Below are positions 36,163 through 45,339 of a stretch of 64,000 nucleotides of DNA, piece after piece. Each line of letters opens with the position of its first letter. Positions within the stretch are counted from its first letter, which is position 1. The position numbers were made by a program, and so were the translations under genes. This DNA comes from Microvirga sp052115485 (GTDB taxonomy: Bacteria; Pseudomonadota; Alphaproteobacteria; Rhizobiales; Beijerinckiaceae): positions 1 to 64,000 of the forward strand of contig NZ_JBFRGU010000009.1 in NCBI RefSeq assembly GCF_052115485.1, in the 5' to 3' direction. The notes beneath the pieces are model-generated. The model worked only from the letters and a program-made list of their open reading frames with translations, made no database searches and had not been told where the DNA came from.

Positions 36163-38388
36163 TCAGTGGACGGAACCGAGCGGCTCGCTCTTCTTCAAAA
36201 GAGCATCGATGGTGACATGCAGGCCACCTGGGTCGTAATTCGTTTCCACATGGGCATTCAATTGCGTCGTCAGGACCCTGTGCAACAGGCGTGAGCCGAA
36301 ACCCTGCCGTTTGGGACGCGAGACCTTGGGGCCGCCCGTTTCGCGCCATTCGAGCCGAAGACGCTCACCCTCGATATCGGGATCAGTCGTCCAGTTGACC
36401 GCAACACGGCCCGTGCTCACCGAAAGTGCCCCATATTTAGCGGCATTGGTGGTCAACTCATGGATCGCCATGCCAATCGGGACAGCGGCATCCGACGGCA
36501 ATTCGACGGGTGTCCCCTCAATCAGAACGCGCGCGCCCGTGTCGTCGTTGTAGGGGCTCAACTCCTTTTCCATCAGCTCGCGCAAAGAGGCCGTCTGCCA
36601 GAGCGCTTCGGTAAGAAGCGAATGCGTATTGGCAAGCGAGATGATACGCCCGACGAACGCTTGATAGAACTCGTCCACATTGGACGTCGCGCGAGCAGTT
36701 GCTCCGACAACCGCCTGCACCGTCGCGAGGGTGTTCTTGACGCGATGATGCAGTTCGCGAATGAGCAGCGATTGCTGCGCCTGAGCGTGCTTGCGTTCAT
36801 TGATTTCGTGCTGAGCGGCCCGATAGAGATGACCGTTGTCGAGAGCGATTGCTGCCTGACCCGCGAGACCGACCATCAAACGCTCCGTGCGCTCGGTGAA
36901 TACACCGGCTTTTCCGTGCCCGAACAAAAGCGCACCGTGAACTTCTCCCGTGCGGGAAACAACCGGAACCGCAAGATAACTACGCACCGGCCGCCCCCAA
37001 TCGGGCGTCCCCGTGTAGGGTGCGTTGGGTCCAAAGCGTGAATCGAAGGTGATGTCGTCGGAGCGCACCACTTTTTCACGCGAAAAGCGTGGTTCGAAAA
37101 CCTTGGCGCTATAACCCGCAGACGCGGCGTTGAAGGCCCCTCGCGATGCCCCTGCGAGGGCATAGAGCGTAAAGCATTCCGGCGGATCGTTCTCACCCCG
37201 GTAGAAAAACGAGCCGAACTGTGCGCCGGTCAATTCGACGCCGGCATCGATCACCTTCTGGACGATGCGCTCGATGTCGAGTTCGGCGGCAAGAGACGAA
37301 ACTGTCCGATTGAGGATTTCGAGAGCTGTTGTTTCCGCCTGCAATTCACTCGTTCGCAATGCCACGTCCTGCTCCAGGAGGGCCGCGTTCTGCGCTTGCT
37401 CGCGGAATTGCTGCGAGGCAAAGGCGGTAAGGGCAATGAGCGCGAGCAGCGCGACCAGGGCAAACACCCCATACAAGCGTGTCTGCGCGACCCACGGCGC
37501 CCAATATGCTTGGCGTGGCGCGCTCACCTGAACATACAGGGGAAAGACGCCAACCTTATGGTAGGACCCGATACGTTCTTCGCCGGCGGCCTTATAGACA
37601 AAGGTGCCGAAGCGCGGATTCCGCGCTGCGGCATTCGCAAATCCGTCCTTCTCGAGCGGCATGAAGGAAATGCCGTCAGCGGGCGGTGGAAACTGTGCGA
37701 GAACGGCGGTATCGGAGGCGCGAAACAAGGTGACCTGGCCACCTTTCGGCAATCGAAGCTCGCTCCAATGCGTGTTGAAATAGGCGAGCGACGCCGTCAC
37801 CGACATGATGCCGCGAAACGAACCGTCGGGAAACTCGAGCCGACGACTTGCGAGGAATGTCGGACGTCGCGTGACACTGCCGATGATGGGCGCACCGACG
37901 AAAAGACCGGTCGAGGGATTTTTCTGGGCAATGAAGATGTCGCGCTCGACGGCACTGGAAAACGGCGCTGGGAACTCCGCCGTCGTCATGCGAAGGAGGC
38001 CATCGGAATCGTTGAGCCAGATATCCTCGATATAGGGCAACGTGCCCTTGATCGCGCGCACCTCGTCCCACAAAGCATGAGAGGATCCGATCGTATTCCA
38101 GTTCTGTTCTTCGATCAGGGTCGCGGTTTTTTGTAACGCGAGATCCGACACCTCGAAGAGGCGGGATGCGTGGTCCGCGAGGAAGAAGGCATTGCTTCGT
38201 GTGTTGTCCTCAATCTGCTGCAGCAGACGATCCCGTTGTTCCCACGCGATATAGCCGAAAGTGATGGCAATAAAGGCGACGCCGAACAGGCCCATGATCA
38301 AAGCGATCCGGCCTCGCGTCAGCGAGCGTCTCCGCTGCTTTTGCGAGAGGGTGGATTTGAACGCGCGCGTGGAGGGCTGGAATTGCAA
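36163..38388 (-). CDS. HWE-family sensor histidine kinase
   Basis: A 741-residue membrane sensor kinase. A transmembrane helix at about 27-47 and another at about 305-330 (VFALVALLALIALTAF) flank a periplasmic Cache-like sensor region. A coiled linker (LLEQDVALRTSELQAETTALE) leads to a GAF domain (about 365-530). The transmitter starts at about 545 with LIRELHHRVKNTLATVQAVV, the HWE/HisKA_2 H-box. HELTTNAAKYGALS is the N-box and LEWRETGGP holds the WxE motif. No receiver or partner regulator is adjacent. HWE kinases often act in light or general stress sensing; the signal here is unknown. Confidence 0.92.
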   Translation of the reverse strand: MQFQPSTRAFKSTLSQKQRRRSLTRGRIALIMGLFGVAFIAITFGYIAWEQRDRLLQQIEDNTRSNAFFLADHASRLFEVSDLALQKTATLIEEQNWNTIGSSHALWDEVRAIKGTLPYIEDIWLNDSDGLLRMTTAEFPAPFSSAVERDIFIAQKNPSTGLFVGAPIIGSVTRRPTFLASRRLEFPDGSFRGIMSVTASLAYFNTHWSELRLPKGGQVTLFRASDTAVLAQFPPPADGISFMPLEKDGFANAAARNPRFGTFVYKAAGEERIGSYHKVGVFPLYVQVSAPRQAYWAPWVAQTRLYGVFALVALLALIALTAFASQQFREQAQNAALLEQDVALRTSELQAETTALEILNRTVSSLAAELDIERIVQKVIDAGVELTGAQFGSFFYRGENDPPECFTLYALAGASRGAFNAASAGYSAKVFEPRFSREKVVRSDDITFDSRFGPNAPYTGTPDWGRPVRSYLAVPVVSRTGEVHGALLFGHGKAGVFTERTERLMVGLAGQAAIALDNGHLYRAAQHEINERKHAQAQQSLLIRELHHRVKNTLATVQAVVGATARATSNVDEFYQAFVGRIISLANTHSLLTEALWQTASLRELMEKELSPYNDDTGARVLIEGTPVELPSDAAVPIGMAIHELTTNAAKYGALSVSTGRVAVNWTTDPDIEGERLRLEWRETGGPKVSRPKRQGFGSRLLHRVLTTQLNAHVETNYDPGGLHVTIDALLKKSEPLGSVH

Positions 38389-38553
38389 TGTCGCTCTGGT
38401 TCTCCGGATTGCGGGTCACTGGCACACAGTAATGGTTCAGACCAGAACCACAAGGCGGCCAAACAGCACCCTAACGTGGCCGTTGACGAGCGGTTCCGTC
38501 AATTCGTGCCCCTTTTGTTCGATCGGATCCAGGGCAAAATCCCCTATCAAACT

Positions 38554-38586
38554 AAAAGCCCCCCGCCTTTCGACAAGACGGGGGGC
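38554..38586 (-). terminator. minus-strand terminator without a clear gene
   Basis: GCCCCCCG (38558-38565) pairs with CGGGGGGC (38579-38586); the minus strand continues TTTTAGT. An 8-bp GC stem plus a T-run. The transcript it would end runs from the ung side (38590-38778), where no minus gene with a start codon is visible. The 390-bp gap 38389-38778 holds nothing else I can name. Confidence 0.65.
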
Positions 38587-38775
38587 CGGAGTGGAACTTG
38601 GATGAGCTCGGAATAGACGACCCGCGCAGAACGCCGCGGTCTTCGACCTTGGGCACATACTCGATCACCTGGTGCACCAAGAGCTGGCTCGCCGCAGCAT
38701 CGCCTATCTGCTGTGCAAGCTGCCGGGAGACCTGATACGGGTGGGGTCCAAGGCACTTTTTACAAAGAAAGAGAA
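38555..38775 (-). pseudogene. coding-like minus-strand frame without a start codon
   Basis: One minus frame reads CKKCLGPHPYQVSRQLAQQ, then IGDAAASQLLVHQVIEYVP and KVEDRGVLRGSSIPS, before running into the terminator, where its TAG stop sits in the T-run. The composition is protein-like, and an open frame reaching a terminator is what a gene's 3' end would show. No ATG, GTG or TTG precedes it in frame here, and upstream it would run antisense into ung. Possibly the remnant of a gene cut when ung was placed here, or chance. I do not recognise the family. Confidence 0.3.
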
Positions 38776-38778
38776 TCG

Positions 38779-39483
38779 ATGAGAGGACCCATCGAGCAGG
38801 CTCTTGCCGACTTTCGGGGCAAGCCCCAGGCGCTTGGATGGCAAGAACTGCCCTTTTTCTCAGGACATGCCGCCGATGCCGTGGCGCGACGGGTCGACGA
38901 GCGTATGGCGGCGGGCGCTCAAGTCCTTCCGCCCGCCGGCGATATCTTCAATGCGCTCGTCACGACGCCGCTCGATCAGGTGAAGGTCATCATTCTCGGC
39001 CAGGACCCCTACCCGACGCCGGGAGACGCTCACGGGCTCGCCTTCTCCTATCATGGTAAACGCCGCCTGCCCGCCTCGCTGAAAACCATTCTTGCCGAAA
39101 TGGCTGAAGAGACCGGCGCTCCCATGCCACGATCCGGGGATCTGACGCCCTGGGCGAGACAAGGCGTTCTTCTCCTCAACACCGCTCTGACGGTGGAGGC
39201 AGGCAAGGCAGGAGCGCATCTCAAATTCGGCTGGTCGGCGCTCACTGACGACGCTGTCGGCACCATTTCCCGCGAGCGCCCCGCCGTCGTGTTCCTGCTC
39301 TGGGGCGGCCCGGCGCGAAAACGCGCCGAACTCATCGACAGGACGAAGCATCTCGTCATCGAATGTGGCCACCCCTCCCCGCTCAATAGGCTGCGCGACT
39401 TCCGGGGTTCAAAACCTTTCAGTCGAGCGAATGATTGGCTGGCGGAAAAGGGAATGACGCCCATCGATTGGCGATTGGACTAG
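38779..39483 (+). CDS. ung: uracil-DNA glycosylase, family 1
   Basis: Removes uracil from DNA to start base excision repair. The 234-residue product from ATG 38779 (MRGPIEQALADFRGK) has the catalytic Asp in VIILGQDPYPTPGDAHGLAFS, the Phe stacking residue after it, and the leucine-loop HPSPLNRLRDFRGSKPFSRAN. LLLNTALTVEAGKAGAH is also typical. An upstream in-frame TTG/ATG extension of 22 residues lacks family likeness. The ribosome-binding site is purine-rich (AAAGAAAGAGA). Confidence 0.95.
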   Translation: MRGPIEQALADFRGKPQALGWQELPFFSGHAADAVARRVDERMAAGAQVLPPAGDIFNALVTTPLDQVKVIILGQDPYPTPGDAHGLAFSYHGKRRLPASLKTILAEMAEETGAPMPRSGDLTPWARQGVLLLNTALTVEAGKAGAHLKFGWSALTDDAVGTISRERPAVVFLLWGGPARKRAELIDRTKHLVIECGHPSPLNRLRDFRGSKPFSRANDWLAEKGMTPIDWRLD

Positions 39484-39495
39484 GAGCCCTCCACC

Positions 39496-39532
39496 GTCAT
39501 TCCGGGGCCGCGGCAGCGGAACCCGGAATGAC
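39496..39532. repeat. short inverted repeat between convergent ung and indolepyruvate oxidoreductase
   Basis: GTCATTCCGGG (39496-39506) and CCCGGAATGAC (39522-39532) enclose GCCGCGGCAGCGGAA. It probably terminates both convergent genes. The same unit with small changes occurs at 54880-54912, so it is an interspersed repeat. Confidence 0.8.
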
Positions 39533-39540
39533 AGATTTCG

Positions 39541-42500
39541 CTACTCCGCGGCAATCGCCATCGGCGGCTCGTTGGAGCGCCATTTTGCCAGAAGCGCCGC
39601 CTCCTCCGCCTTCGCGTTTTTCAGGTTCCGCTCCTTGATGTGACCATAGCCCCGTATTTTCTGCGGGATGTTGGCGATTTCAATGGCGAGGGCATGCTTC
39701 TCGGGGGTGAGGTGCGCGACCAAATCATCGATCAAAGCTTCGAAATCGCCGATCAACTGCCGCTCGGTCCTACGCTCGTGAGTGTAACCGAAGACATCGA
39801 GCGGCGTTCCGCGTAGAATTTTGAACCGCGCCAGGATCTTGAACGCCGTCATCATGCGCGGTCCGAAGCTCATCTTGCGCGGCACCCCGGTCACCGGGTC
39901 CTTACGGGTGAAGACCGGCGGCGCGAGATGGAATTCGTAACGCAGATTGTCACCTTCGAAGGTCGAGGACACGAGGCGTTCGAAATGCCCATCGGTATAG
40001 AGGCGCGCCACCTCATATTCATCCTTGTAGGCCATGAGCTTGAAGAGCGAGCGCGCCACCGCATCGGTGAGCGCGGTCGAGGACACAAGCATCGCGGTTT
40101 CCGCCGCGCGCACGCGCTCCACGGCTTTGCGATAGCGCCTTCCATAGGAACGGCTCTGATAGCTTTCGAGGAAACTCACGCGACGTTCAATAGCCTCGTC
40201 GAGCGTGCTCGAGACCGTGAGTTCGTCTGTCGGCGCTTTCAGATCGGTCATGATCTGCGCCACGATCTCCGGCTCCGCCGCAGCGCGGCGGCCCCAATTG
40301 AAGGCGGCCAGATTCATTTTCACCGCTTCGCCATTGAGTTCGATAGCCTTCTCGATGGAAGCTGCCGTCAGCGGCACGTGTCCGGTCTGATAGGCGTAGC
40401 CCAGCATGAACATGTTGGCCGCAATCGCATTACCGAGGATCTTGGTGGCAATGGCGGTCGCGTCGACGAAAGCCACGTCATCAGGCCCCGCCGACGTCGC
40501 GATAGCGCGTTTGAGGCGCTCGGCAGGCAGCGAGAAGTCGGCATTGCGCGTGAACTCGCCCGGCATCACTTCCGCGGTATTGACCACAAGAGCCGTCTGG
40601 CCCTTCTGCACGGACGCCAGCACCTTCTTGGTGCCGGTCACGACGAGATCGCAGCCGAGCACCAGATGCGCCGCACCGGCAGCGACCCGAATGGCGTGGA
40701 TGTCGTCTTGATGATTGGCGAGGCGCACGTGGCTGTAGACCGCGCCGCCCTTCTGCGCGAGACCCGCCATGTCGATCATCCCGAGGCCCTTGCCTTCGAG
40801 ATGCGCCGCCATGCCGAGGATCGCACCGATGGTGACGACGCCCGTACCACCGATACCTGTCACGATGACGTTGAAGGTGAGATCGATGGGCGGAAGAACC
40901 GGATCGGGCAAGGGCCTCAGGTTGATGCCGTCGGTCACTCCCGTTGCCGGCAACGCCTTCTTCATCTTGGCGCCGTGCACCGTGACGAAGGACGGACAGA
41001 AGCCATTGACGCAGGAGAAATCCTTATTGCAGTTCGATTGATCGATCTGACGCTTGCGACCGAACTCCGTTTCGACCGGCTGCACGGCAACGCAGTTCGA
41101 TTGCACGGAGCAATCGCCACACGCCTCGCAGACGAGATCGTTGATGATCACGCGTTTGTCGGGATCGGGATAAGCACCGCGCTTGCGGCGGCGGCGCTTT
41201 TCGGCGGCGCAGGTCTGATCGTAGATCATCACCGTCACGCCGGGGATCGTGGCGAGTTCGCGCTGCACCGCGTCGAGATCGTCGCGATGATGAATCGTCA
41301 TGCCGGACGGCCATTGAATGGTCTTGGGATATTTGTCCGGCTCGTCGGTGACGAGGGCGATGCGCTCGACGCCTTCGTCGCGCACCTGTCGCGCGATCAT
41401 GTCGACCGTCAATCCGCCCTCATGCGGCTGACCGCCGGTCATGGCGACTGCGTCGTTGAACAGGATCTTGTAGGTCATGTTGGTCTTGGTATCGACAGCC
41501 CATCGCAGCGCCAGCACGCCCGAATGATTGTAGGTACCGTCACCGAGATTCTGGAAGACGTGATCGCGCTTGGAGAACGGCGCTTCGCCGACCCAGTTCG
41601 CGCCCTCGCCGCCCATCTGCGTGAAGCCTTCCGTCGCGCGGTCCATCCACTGCACCATGTAGTGGCAGCCTATGCCCGCATAGGCGCGCATGCCTTCAGG
41701 CACTTTCGTCGATGTGTTGTGCGGACAGCCCGAGCAGAAATGCGGCGTGCGCGTCGCGATGTCGGTGGTCGCGGCGAGAACGGCCTGCGCTTCCTTCAGG
41801 CGCGCGACACGACCGGCGAGATCGTCGTTGCGGTGATACTTCAACAATCGTTCGCCGATGACGATGGCGATGTCGTTCGGATCGAGCGCCCCTTTGACCG
41901 GGAACAGCCAATTGCCGCTCTCATCCTTCTTTCCGATGCAGACCGGCTGGTTCGCGGAGCCGTAAAGCTCCTCGCGCACCTGCACTTCGATGAGCGAGCG
42001 CTTTTCCTCGACGACGATGATCATGTCGAGGCCTTCCGCGAAGGCGAGCAATTCGCGCTGCGAGATCGGCCAGGGACAGGCGACCTTGTACAGCCGCAGG
42101 CCCATGTCGTTGGCCTTCACCTCGTCTAGGCCGAGTTCGTCCATGGCCTGCCGCACATCGAGATAAGATTTTCCGACGGTAATCACGCCGATCTTCGGCG
42201 TGCGTCCGCCCGAGAGAATGATGCGGTTGAGATTGTTGGCGCGCACGAACGCCATCATCGCATCGCGCTTGTAATCCTGAAGCCGGGCCTCCTGCTCCAG
42301 CACGCCGTCATGATTGCGGATGTTGAGGCCGCCCGGCGGCATGATGAAGTCATCAGGCATGATGATCTTCACGCGATCCAACGAGCCGTCGACTGAGGCC
42401 GTCGATTCAATGTTTTCCTTCACGCATTTGAACGCGACCCACGTGCCGCAGAAGCGGCTCATGGCATAACCGTAGAGCCCGTAATCGAGAATCTCTTGAA

Positions 42501-43041
42501 CGCCCGCGGGGTTCAGGATCGGGATCATCACATCGAGGAAGTGGAATTCGGATTGGTGGGCGACGGTGGAAGATTCCGCCGTGTGATCATCGCCCATGAG
42601 GGCCAATACGCCACCGTGTTGGGATGTTCCGGCCATGTTGGCGTGGCGGAAGACATCGCCCGAGCGGTCGACGCCAGGGCCCTTGCCGTACCACATGCCG
42701 AACACGCCATCGTATTTGCCGTCGCCGTGGAGTTCGGCCTGCTGCGTGCCCCAGACAGCGGTCGCCGCCAGTTCCTCGTTGAGACCGGGCTGGAAGACGA
42801 TCTGTTCATCTTTCAACCAATGTTTCGCTCGCCAGAGGTTGAGATCGAGTCCGGCGATGGGGGAGCCGCGATATCCGGAAACGAAGCCGGCAGTATTGAG
42901 CCCGGCGAGCCTGTCCCGCTCCCGCTGCATCAACAACAATCGAACGATGGCCTGCGTGCCGGTGACAAAAACGCGATCCTTCGTGAGGTCGTATTTATCG
43001 TCGAGCGATACGTCCCGGAGAGCGATATGACCTGCGGCCAT
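39541..43041 (-). CDS. indolepyruvate ferredoxin oxidoreductase, fused alpha-beta-gamma type
   Basis: Oxidatively decarboxylates aryl- or branched 2-oxo acids such as indolepyruvate to acyl-CoA with TPP and iron-sulfur clusters. The 1166-residue single-chain form is typical of alpha- and betaproteobacteria. Domains: pyrimidine-binding TPP region (1-380; TAAVWGTQQAELHGDGKYDG), TPP domain (about 420-640; CSGCPHNTSTKVPEGMRAYAGIGCHYM), ferredoxin-like cysteines in CEACGDCSVQSNC and CNKDFSCVNGFCPSF, and a gamma oxidoreductase domain (about 715-900; GIGGTGVVTIGAILGMAAHL). Likely role: phenylalanine, tyrosine or aromatic catabolism. Single-gene unit. Confidence 0.95.
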   Translation of the reverse strand: MAAGHIALRDVSLDDKYDLTKDRVFVTGTQAIVRLLLMQRERDRLAGLNTAGFVSGYRGSPIAGLDLNLWRAKHWLKDEQIVFQPGLNEELAATAVWGTQQAELHGDGKYDGVFGMWYGKGPGVDRSGDVFRHANMAGTSQHGGVLALMGDDHTAESSTVAHQSEFHFLDVMIPILNPAGVQEILDYGLYGYAMSRFCGTWVAFKCVKENIESTASVDGSLDRVKIIMPDDFIMPPGGLNIRNHDGVLEQEARLQDYKRDAMMAFVRANNLNRIILSGGRTPKIGVITVGKSYLDVRQAMDELGLDEVKANDMGLRLYKVACPWPISQRELLAFAEGLDMIIVVEEKRSLIEVQVREELYGSANQPVCIGKKDESGNWLFPVKGALDPNDIAIVIGERLLKYHRNDDLAGRVARLKEAQAVLAATTDIATRTPHFCSGCPHNTSTKVPEGMRAYAGIGCHYMVQWMDRATEGFTQMGGEGANWVGEAPFSKRDHVFQNLGDGTYNHSGVLALRWAVDTKTNMTYKILFNDAVAMTGGQPHEGGLTVDMIARQVRDEGVERIALVTDEPDKYPKTIQWPSGMTIHHRDDLDAVQRELATIPGVTVMIYDQTCAAEKRRRRKRGAYPDPDKRVIINDLVCEACGDCSVQSNCVAVQPVETEFGRKRQIDQSNCNKDFSCVNGFCPSFVTVHGAKMKKALPATGVTDGINLRPLPDPVLPPIDLTFNVIVTGIGGTGVVTIGAILGMAAHLEGKGLGMIDMAGLAQKGGAVYSHVRLANHQDDIHAIRVAAGAAHLVLGCDLVVTGTKKVLASVQKGQTALVVNTAEVMPGEFTRNADFSLPAERLKRAIATSAGPDDVAFVDATAIATKILGNAIAANMFMLGYAYQTGHVPLTAASIEKAIELNGEAVKMNLAAFNWGRRAAAEPEIVAQIMTDLKAPTDELTVSSTLDEAIERRVSFLESYQSRSYGRRYRKAVERVRAAETAMLVSSTALTDAVARSLFKLMAYKDEYEVARLYTDGHFERLVSSTFEGDNLRYEFHLAPPVFTRKDPVTGVPRKMSFGPRMMTAFKILARFKILRGTPLDVFGYTHERRTERQLIGDFEALIDDLVAHLTPEKHALAIEIANIPQKIRGYGHIKERNLKNAKAEEAALLAKWRSNEPPMAIAAE

Positions 43042-43111
43042 TGCCCGTTTCCTCCTGTGATCCCCTCAGAAACAGCCGGTGTTCCGGTCTTTTTTGTTCT
43101 GTTCTATTTAA

Positions 43112-43126
43112 GTCAGTAATGCTGAC
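43112..43126. promoter_or_regulatory. inverted repeat in the indolepyruvate oxidoreductase promoter region
   Basis: GTCAG-TAATG-CTGAC, a perfect 5-bp dyad with 5-bp spacer, 71-85 bp upstream of the start codon of the oxidoreductase. On the minus strand it overlaps a possible -10 (TATGTC) that has TTGATT 16 bp before it. Operator role is inferred from position only. Confidence 0.3.
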
Positions 43127-43254
43127 ATATAGAGACAGGCCCGTCAATCAAGTGCCTCCCTTTCGCCGCGTTTCGCTTGCAAGCCTCGCTGAGTTGAGGT
43201 CCAAGCCTGACTGGCAACGCTCTCTCGGCAAGCCTCACCATTGGGGACAAACGC

Positions 43255-43899
43255 ATGAACCGTCGCAATGGTCTCAAAGCCGTCCTGATCGCGGCCTTGA
43301 GTGTTTTCTCCCTTCCAGCCGTCGCGCATCCCCATGTCTGGATCACAGCCAGAGCGGAAGTGGTGTTCGTGGACGGCAAGGCGACCGGCATCCGCCATTC
43401 CTGGGCTTTCGATGAAGCCTACTCAGCCTATGTTACGCAGGGCCTCGACAAGAACAACGACGGTAAAATCACGCCCGACGAGTTGCAGGACCTCGCCAAG
43501 GAAAACACCGAATCGCTGGTGGATTTCGATTATTTCACGGTGATGAAGGCGAACGGGAGGAAGCAGGCTTTCGATGCTCCGCGTGACCCTGCGATGGTTT
43601 TTGAAGGCGGCAAAGTCCTCCTGACGTTTTTCTTGCCGCTGAAGACCCCCATTCCGGGAGGAGGCGCAGTCGCGCTCGATATCAACGATCCGTCCTTTTT
43701 CGTCACCTTCGAGCTCGCCAATACACGCGATGCCATCAAGATGGTGGGCGCCCCTCAGGGTTGCTCGATCACCGTGACGCGGGCCAAGGGGTTCGACATG
43801 GCCGACCAGCAGGCCATGTCGGAGGACATGTTCACCAATCCGGCGAACGCCAATTTCGGCGCGCAATATTCCAACAAGGCGATCCTCGCATGTCCGTAA
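43255..43899 (+). CDS. DUF1007 periplasmic protein with an EF-hand
   Basis: A 214-residue exported protein paired with NicO-type exporters in many alphaproteobacteria. A signal peptide ends at LPAVAHPH; the exposed HPHVWI is the family's start and could bind metal. DUF1007 follows (VWITARAEVVFVDGKATGIRH, WAFDEAYSAYV). An EF-hand-like loop DKNNDGKITPDELQDL is at about 63-78. The last 10 nt overlap the start of the nickel/cobalt exporter, so the two are coupled. Probably a periplasmic metal-handling partner; not shown biochemically here. Confidence 0.93.
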   Translation: MNRRNGLKAVLIAALSVFSLPAVAHPHVWITARAEVVFVDGKATGIRHSWAFDEAYSAYVTQGLDKNNDGKITPDELQDLAKENTESLVDFDYFTVMKANGRKQAFDAPRDPAMVFEGGKVLLTFFLPLKTPIPGGGAVALDINDPSFFVTFELANTRDAIKMVGAPQGCSITVTRAKGFDMADQQAMSEDMFTNPANANFGAQYSNKAILACP

Positions 43900-44918
43900 C
43901 AGCTGAACCGCTTGGCGTTGTTCAAACTGTGAGAGGCCGCTTCTGGCAGCGCGTCGTCCTCGCAGTCGCCGCGACAGCCTTCATCGCTGGTATCGTCGCG
44001 CTTTTCGTATGGTGGCTCGCCCCGGCAGCGCCACCTCCGGTCAAGAACCCGTTCGGAGTCGGCGTGCGCGAGGCTGCTCCGTCAGGTGCCCTCGGCAGCT
44101 ATATTTTGTCCATCCAGGCTGGTTTCTACAAAAGCCTTCAGGCCTCCGTGCGCGAGTTGAAGGAGAACGGCGCTGCGCTCTGGTCGCTCCTTTTGGTCGG
44201 CTTCGCCTATGGCGTATTTCACGCGGCAGGCCCCGGCCACGGCAAGGCGGTGATTTCCGCCTATCTGATCGCCGATCAGAAAGCGCTGCGCAAAGGCTTC
44301 ACCTTGAGCCTCGCCGCCGCGCTGATCCAGGCGCTTGTCGCCATTCTGATCGTTTCCATCGTGGCGCTCATCCTGAAGGCAACCGCCGCAACGATGAACG
44401 CCCTCACGGCGCAGGTCGAAATGGCGAGCTTTGCTGTCGTCGCCCTGATGGGCGGGCTGATCACATGGCGGAAGGCAGGCAAGGTGCTTGGCGTCGTGGC
44501 ACTCGCCCGCAATCCCCTTGCCACGGCCCAGGAGGAGTCTTGCGACCACGTCCACCTGCCCCCACCGGAATCCTTCGACCGTTTGACGAAATGGCGGGAA
44601 ATGGCCGGGGTCTCCTTGGCAGCGGGCATACGCCCCTGCGCGGGGGCACTCATCGTCCTCGTCTTCGCATTGTCGCAGGGGGTTTTTGCCGCCGGTATCG
44701 CTTCAACCTTCGCCATGGCCCTCGGCACCGCTTTGACGACGGGCGCCATCGCGGCTCTCGCAGTTTTTGCGAAATCCCTTGCACTGAAAGTGGCCGGCGG
44801 ACGCGGCGTCACCGGGGCACTTACGATGGCCGGGATCGAGCTTCTGGCTGCCGCCTTTGTGCTGGTTCTGGGCCTGAGCCTTCTGTTCGGATTCATGAGT
44901 TCCGCTATCGCAAGCTGA
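43890..44918 (+). CDS. nickel/cobalt exporter, NicO/RcnA family
   Basis: A six- to eight-helix membrane protein of 342 residues that exports Ni2+ or Co2+. I start at ATG 43890 (MSVTAEPLGVV), overlapping the DUF1007 gene by 10 nt. Metal-binding signatures are VGFAYGVFHAAGPGHGKAVISAYL and SLAAGIRPCAGALIVLVFALSQG. The cytoplasmic loop between (about 195-235) is short and holds only one HVH, unlike the long His-rich loop of E. coli RcnA. No RcnR-type repressor gene is adjacent. Confidence 0.92.
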   Translation: MSVTAEPLGVVQTVRGRFWQRVVLAVAATAFIAGIVALFVWWLAPAAPPPVKNPFGVGVREAAPSGALGSYILSIQAGFYKSLQASVRELKENGAALWSLLLVGFAYGVFHAAGPGHGKAVISAYLIADQKALRKGFTLSLAAALIQALVAILIVSIVALILKATAATMNALTAQVEMASFAVVALMGGLITWRKAGKVLGVVALARNPLATAQEESCDHVHLPPPESFDRLTKWREMAGVSLAAGIRPCAGALIVLVFALSQGVFAAGIASTFAMALGTALTTGAIAALAVFAKSLALKVAGGRGVTGALTMAGIELLAAAFVLVLGLSLLFGFMSSAIAS

Positions 44919-44994
44919 GCGTCTTAACCTCGGAACTTGCGTGGAAGGCAGGGTTTGGGGTAGTTCCTCACCTCACGAAAAGGGAGTCTCGACC

Positions 44995-45237
44995 TTGTCC
45001 AAGCCGACCCGCACCAACTGGCGCAATGTGTTGACCGTCGTGAGCATCATGATCCTGATCGGCACGGAGGTCTTCGGCGTCGCCCTCTCCGGCGGCTGGG
45101 CGCTCGCGGGCCTGTTCGATCTCGGGCCTATCGTCGGCTACGTCCTGATGGGCCTTTTCAGCCTGGTCGCGCTCTATGCTCTCGTGGCCCTGTGGCGCCA
45201 CTGCGTCACCATCGAGCCCCTGACCGAGCGCGCCTAG
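44995..45237 (+). CDS. small inner-membrane protein
   Basis: An 80-residue protein with two membrane helices (about 15-35, VLTVVSIMILIGTEVFGVAL, and 45-67). TTG 44995 is the likely start because AGGGAG lies eight bases upstream; a GTG at 44941 would give 98 residues with no ribosome-binding site. No family is recognised. It follows the nickel/cobalt exporter by 76 bp in the same direction and may belong to that unit. Its TAG stop is the first three bases of repeat copy D. Confidence 0.75.
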   Translation: MSKPTRTNWRNVLTVVSIMILIGTEVFGVALSGGWALAGLFDLGPIVGYVLMGLFSLVALYALVALWRHCVTIEPLTERA

Positions 45238-45339
45238 AGTTTGATCGGTTCAGATTGAAACAGGATCAAACTCTCGATTCTTTCGATACGCATGATCCGG
45301 GCGAACAACCGGGTTCCACTTGTTCTGATCATGCTCTAA
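45235..45339. repeat. interspersed palindromic repeat, copy D
   Basis: Fourth copy, nearly identical to copy C. TAG at 45235-45237 ends the small membrane-protein gene on the plus strand, and CTA at 45336-45338 gives the TAG stop of the convergent DUF1850 gene on the minus strand. Both genes therefore end inside the repeat. Confidence 0.93.

Noticed and set aside
39928..42129. A 733-residue open frame on the plus strand antisense to the indolepyruvate oxidoreductase gene
   Set aside because: It lies wholly within a well-supported conserved gene on the other strand, is extremely rich in Arg, His, Ala and Gly, and has no recognisable domain. High-GC codon use leaves such antisense frames open.
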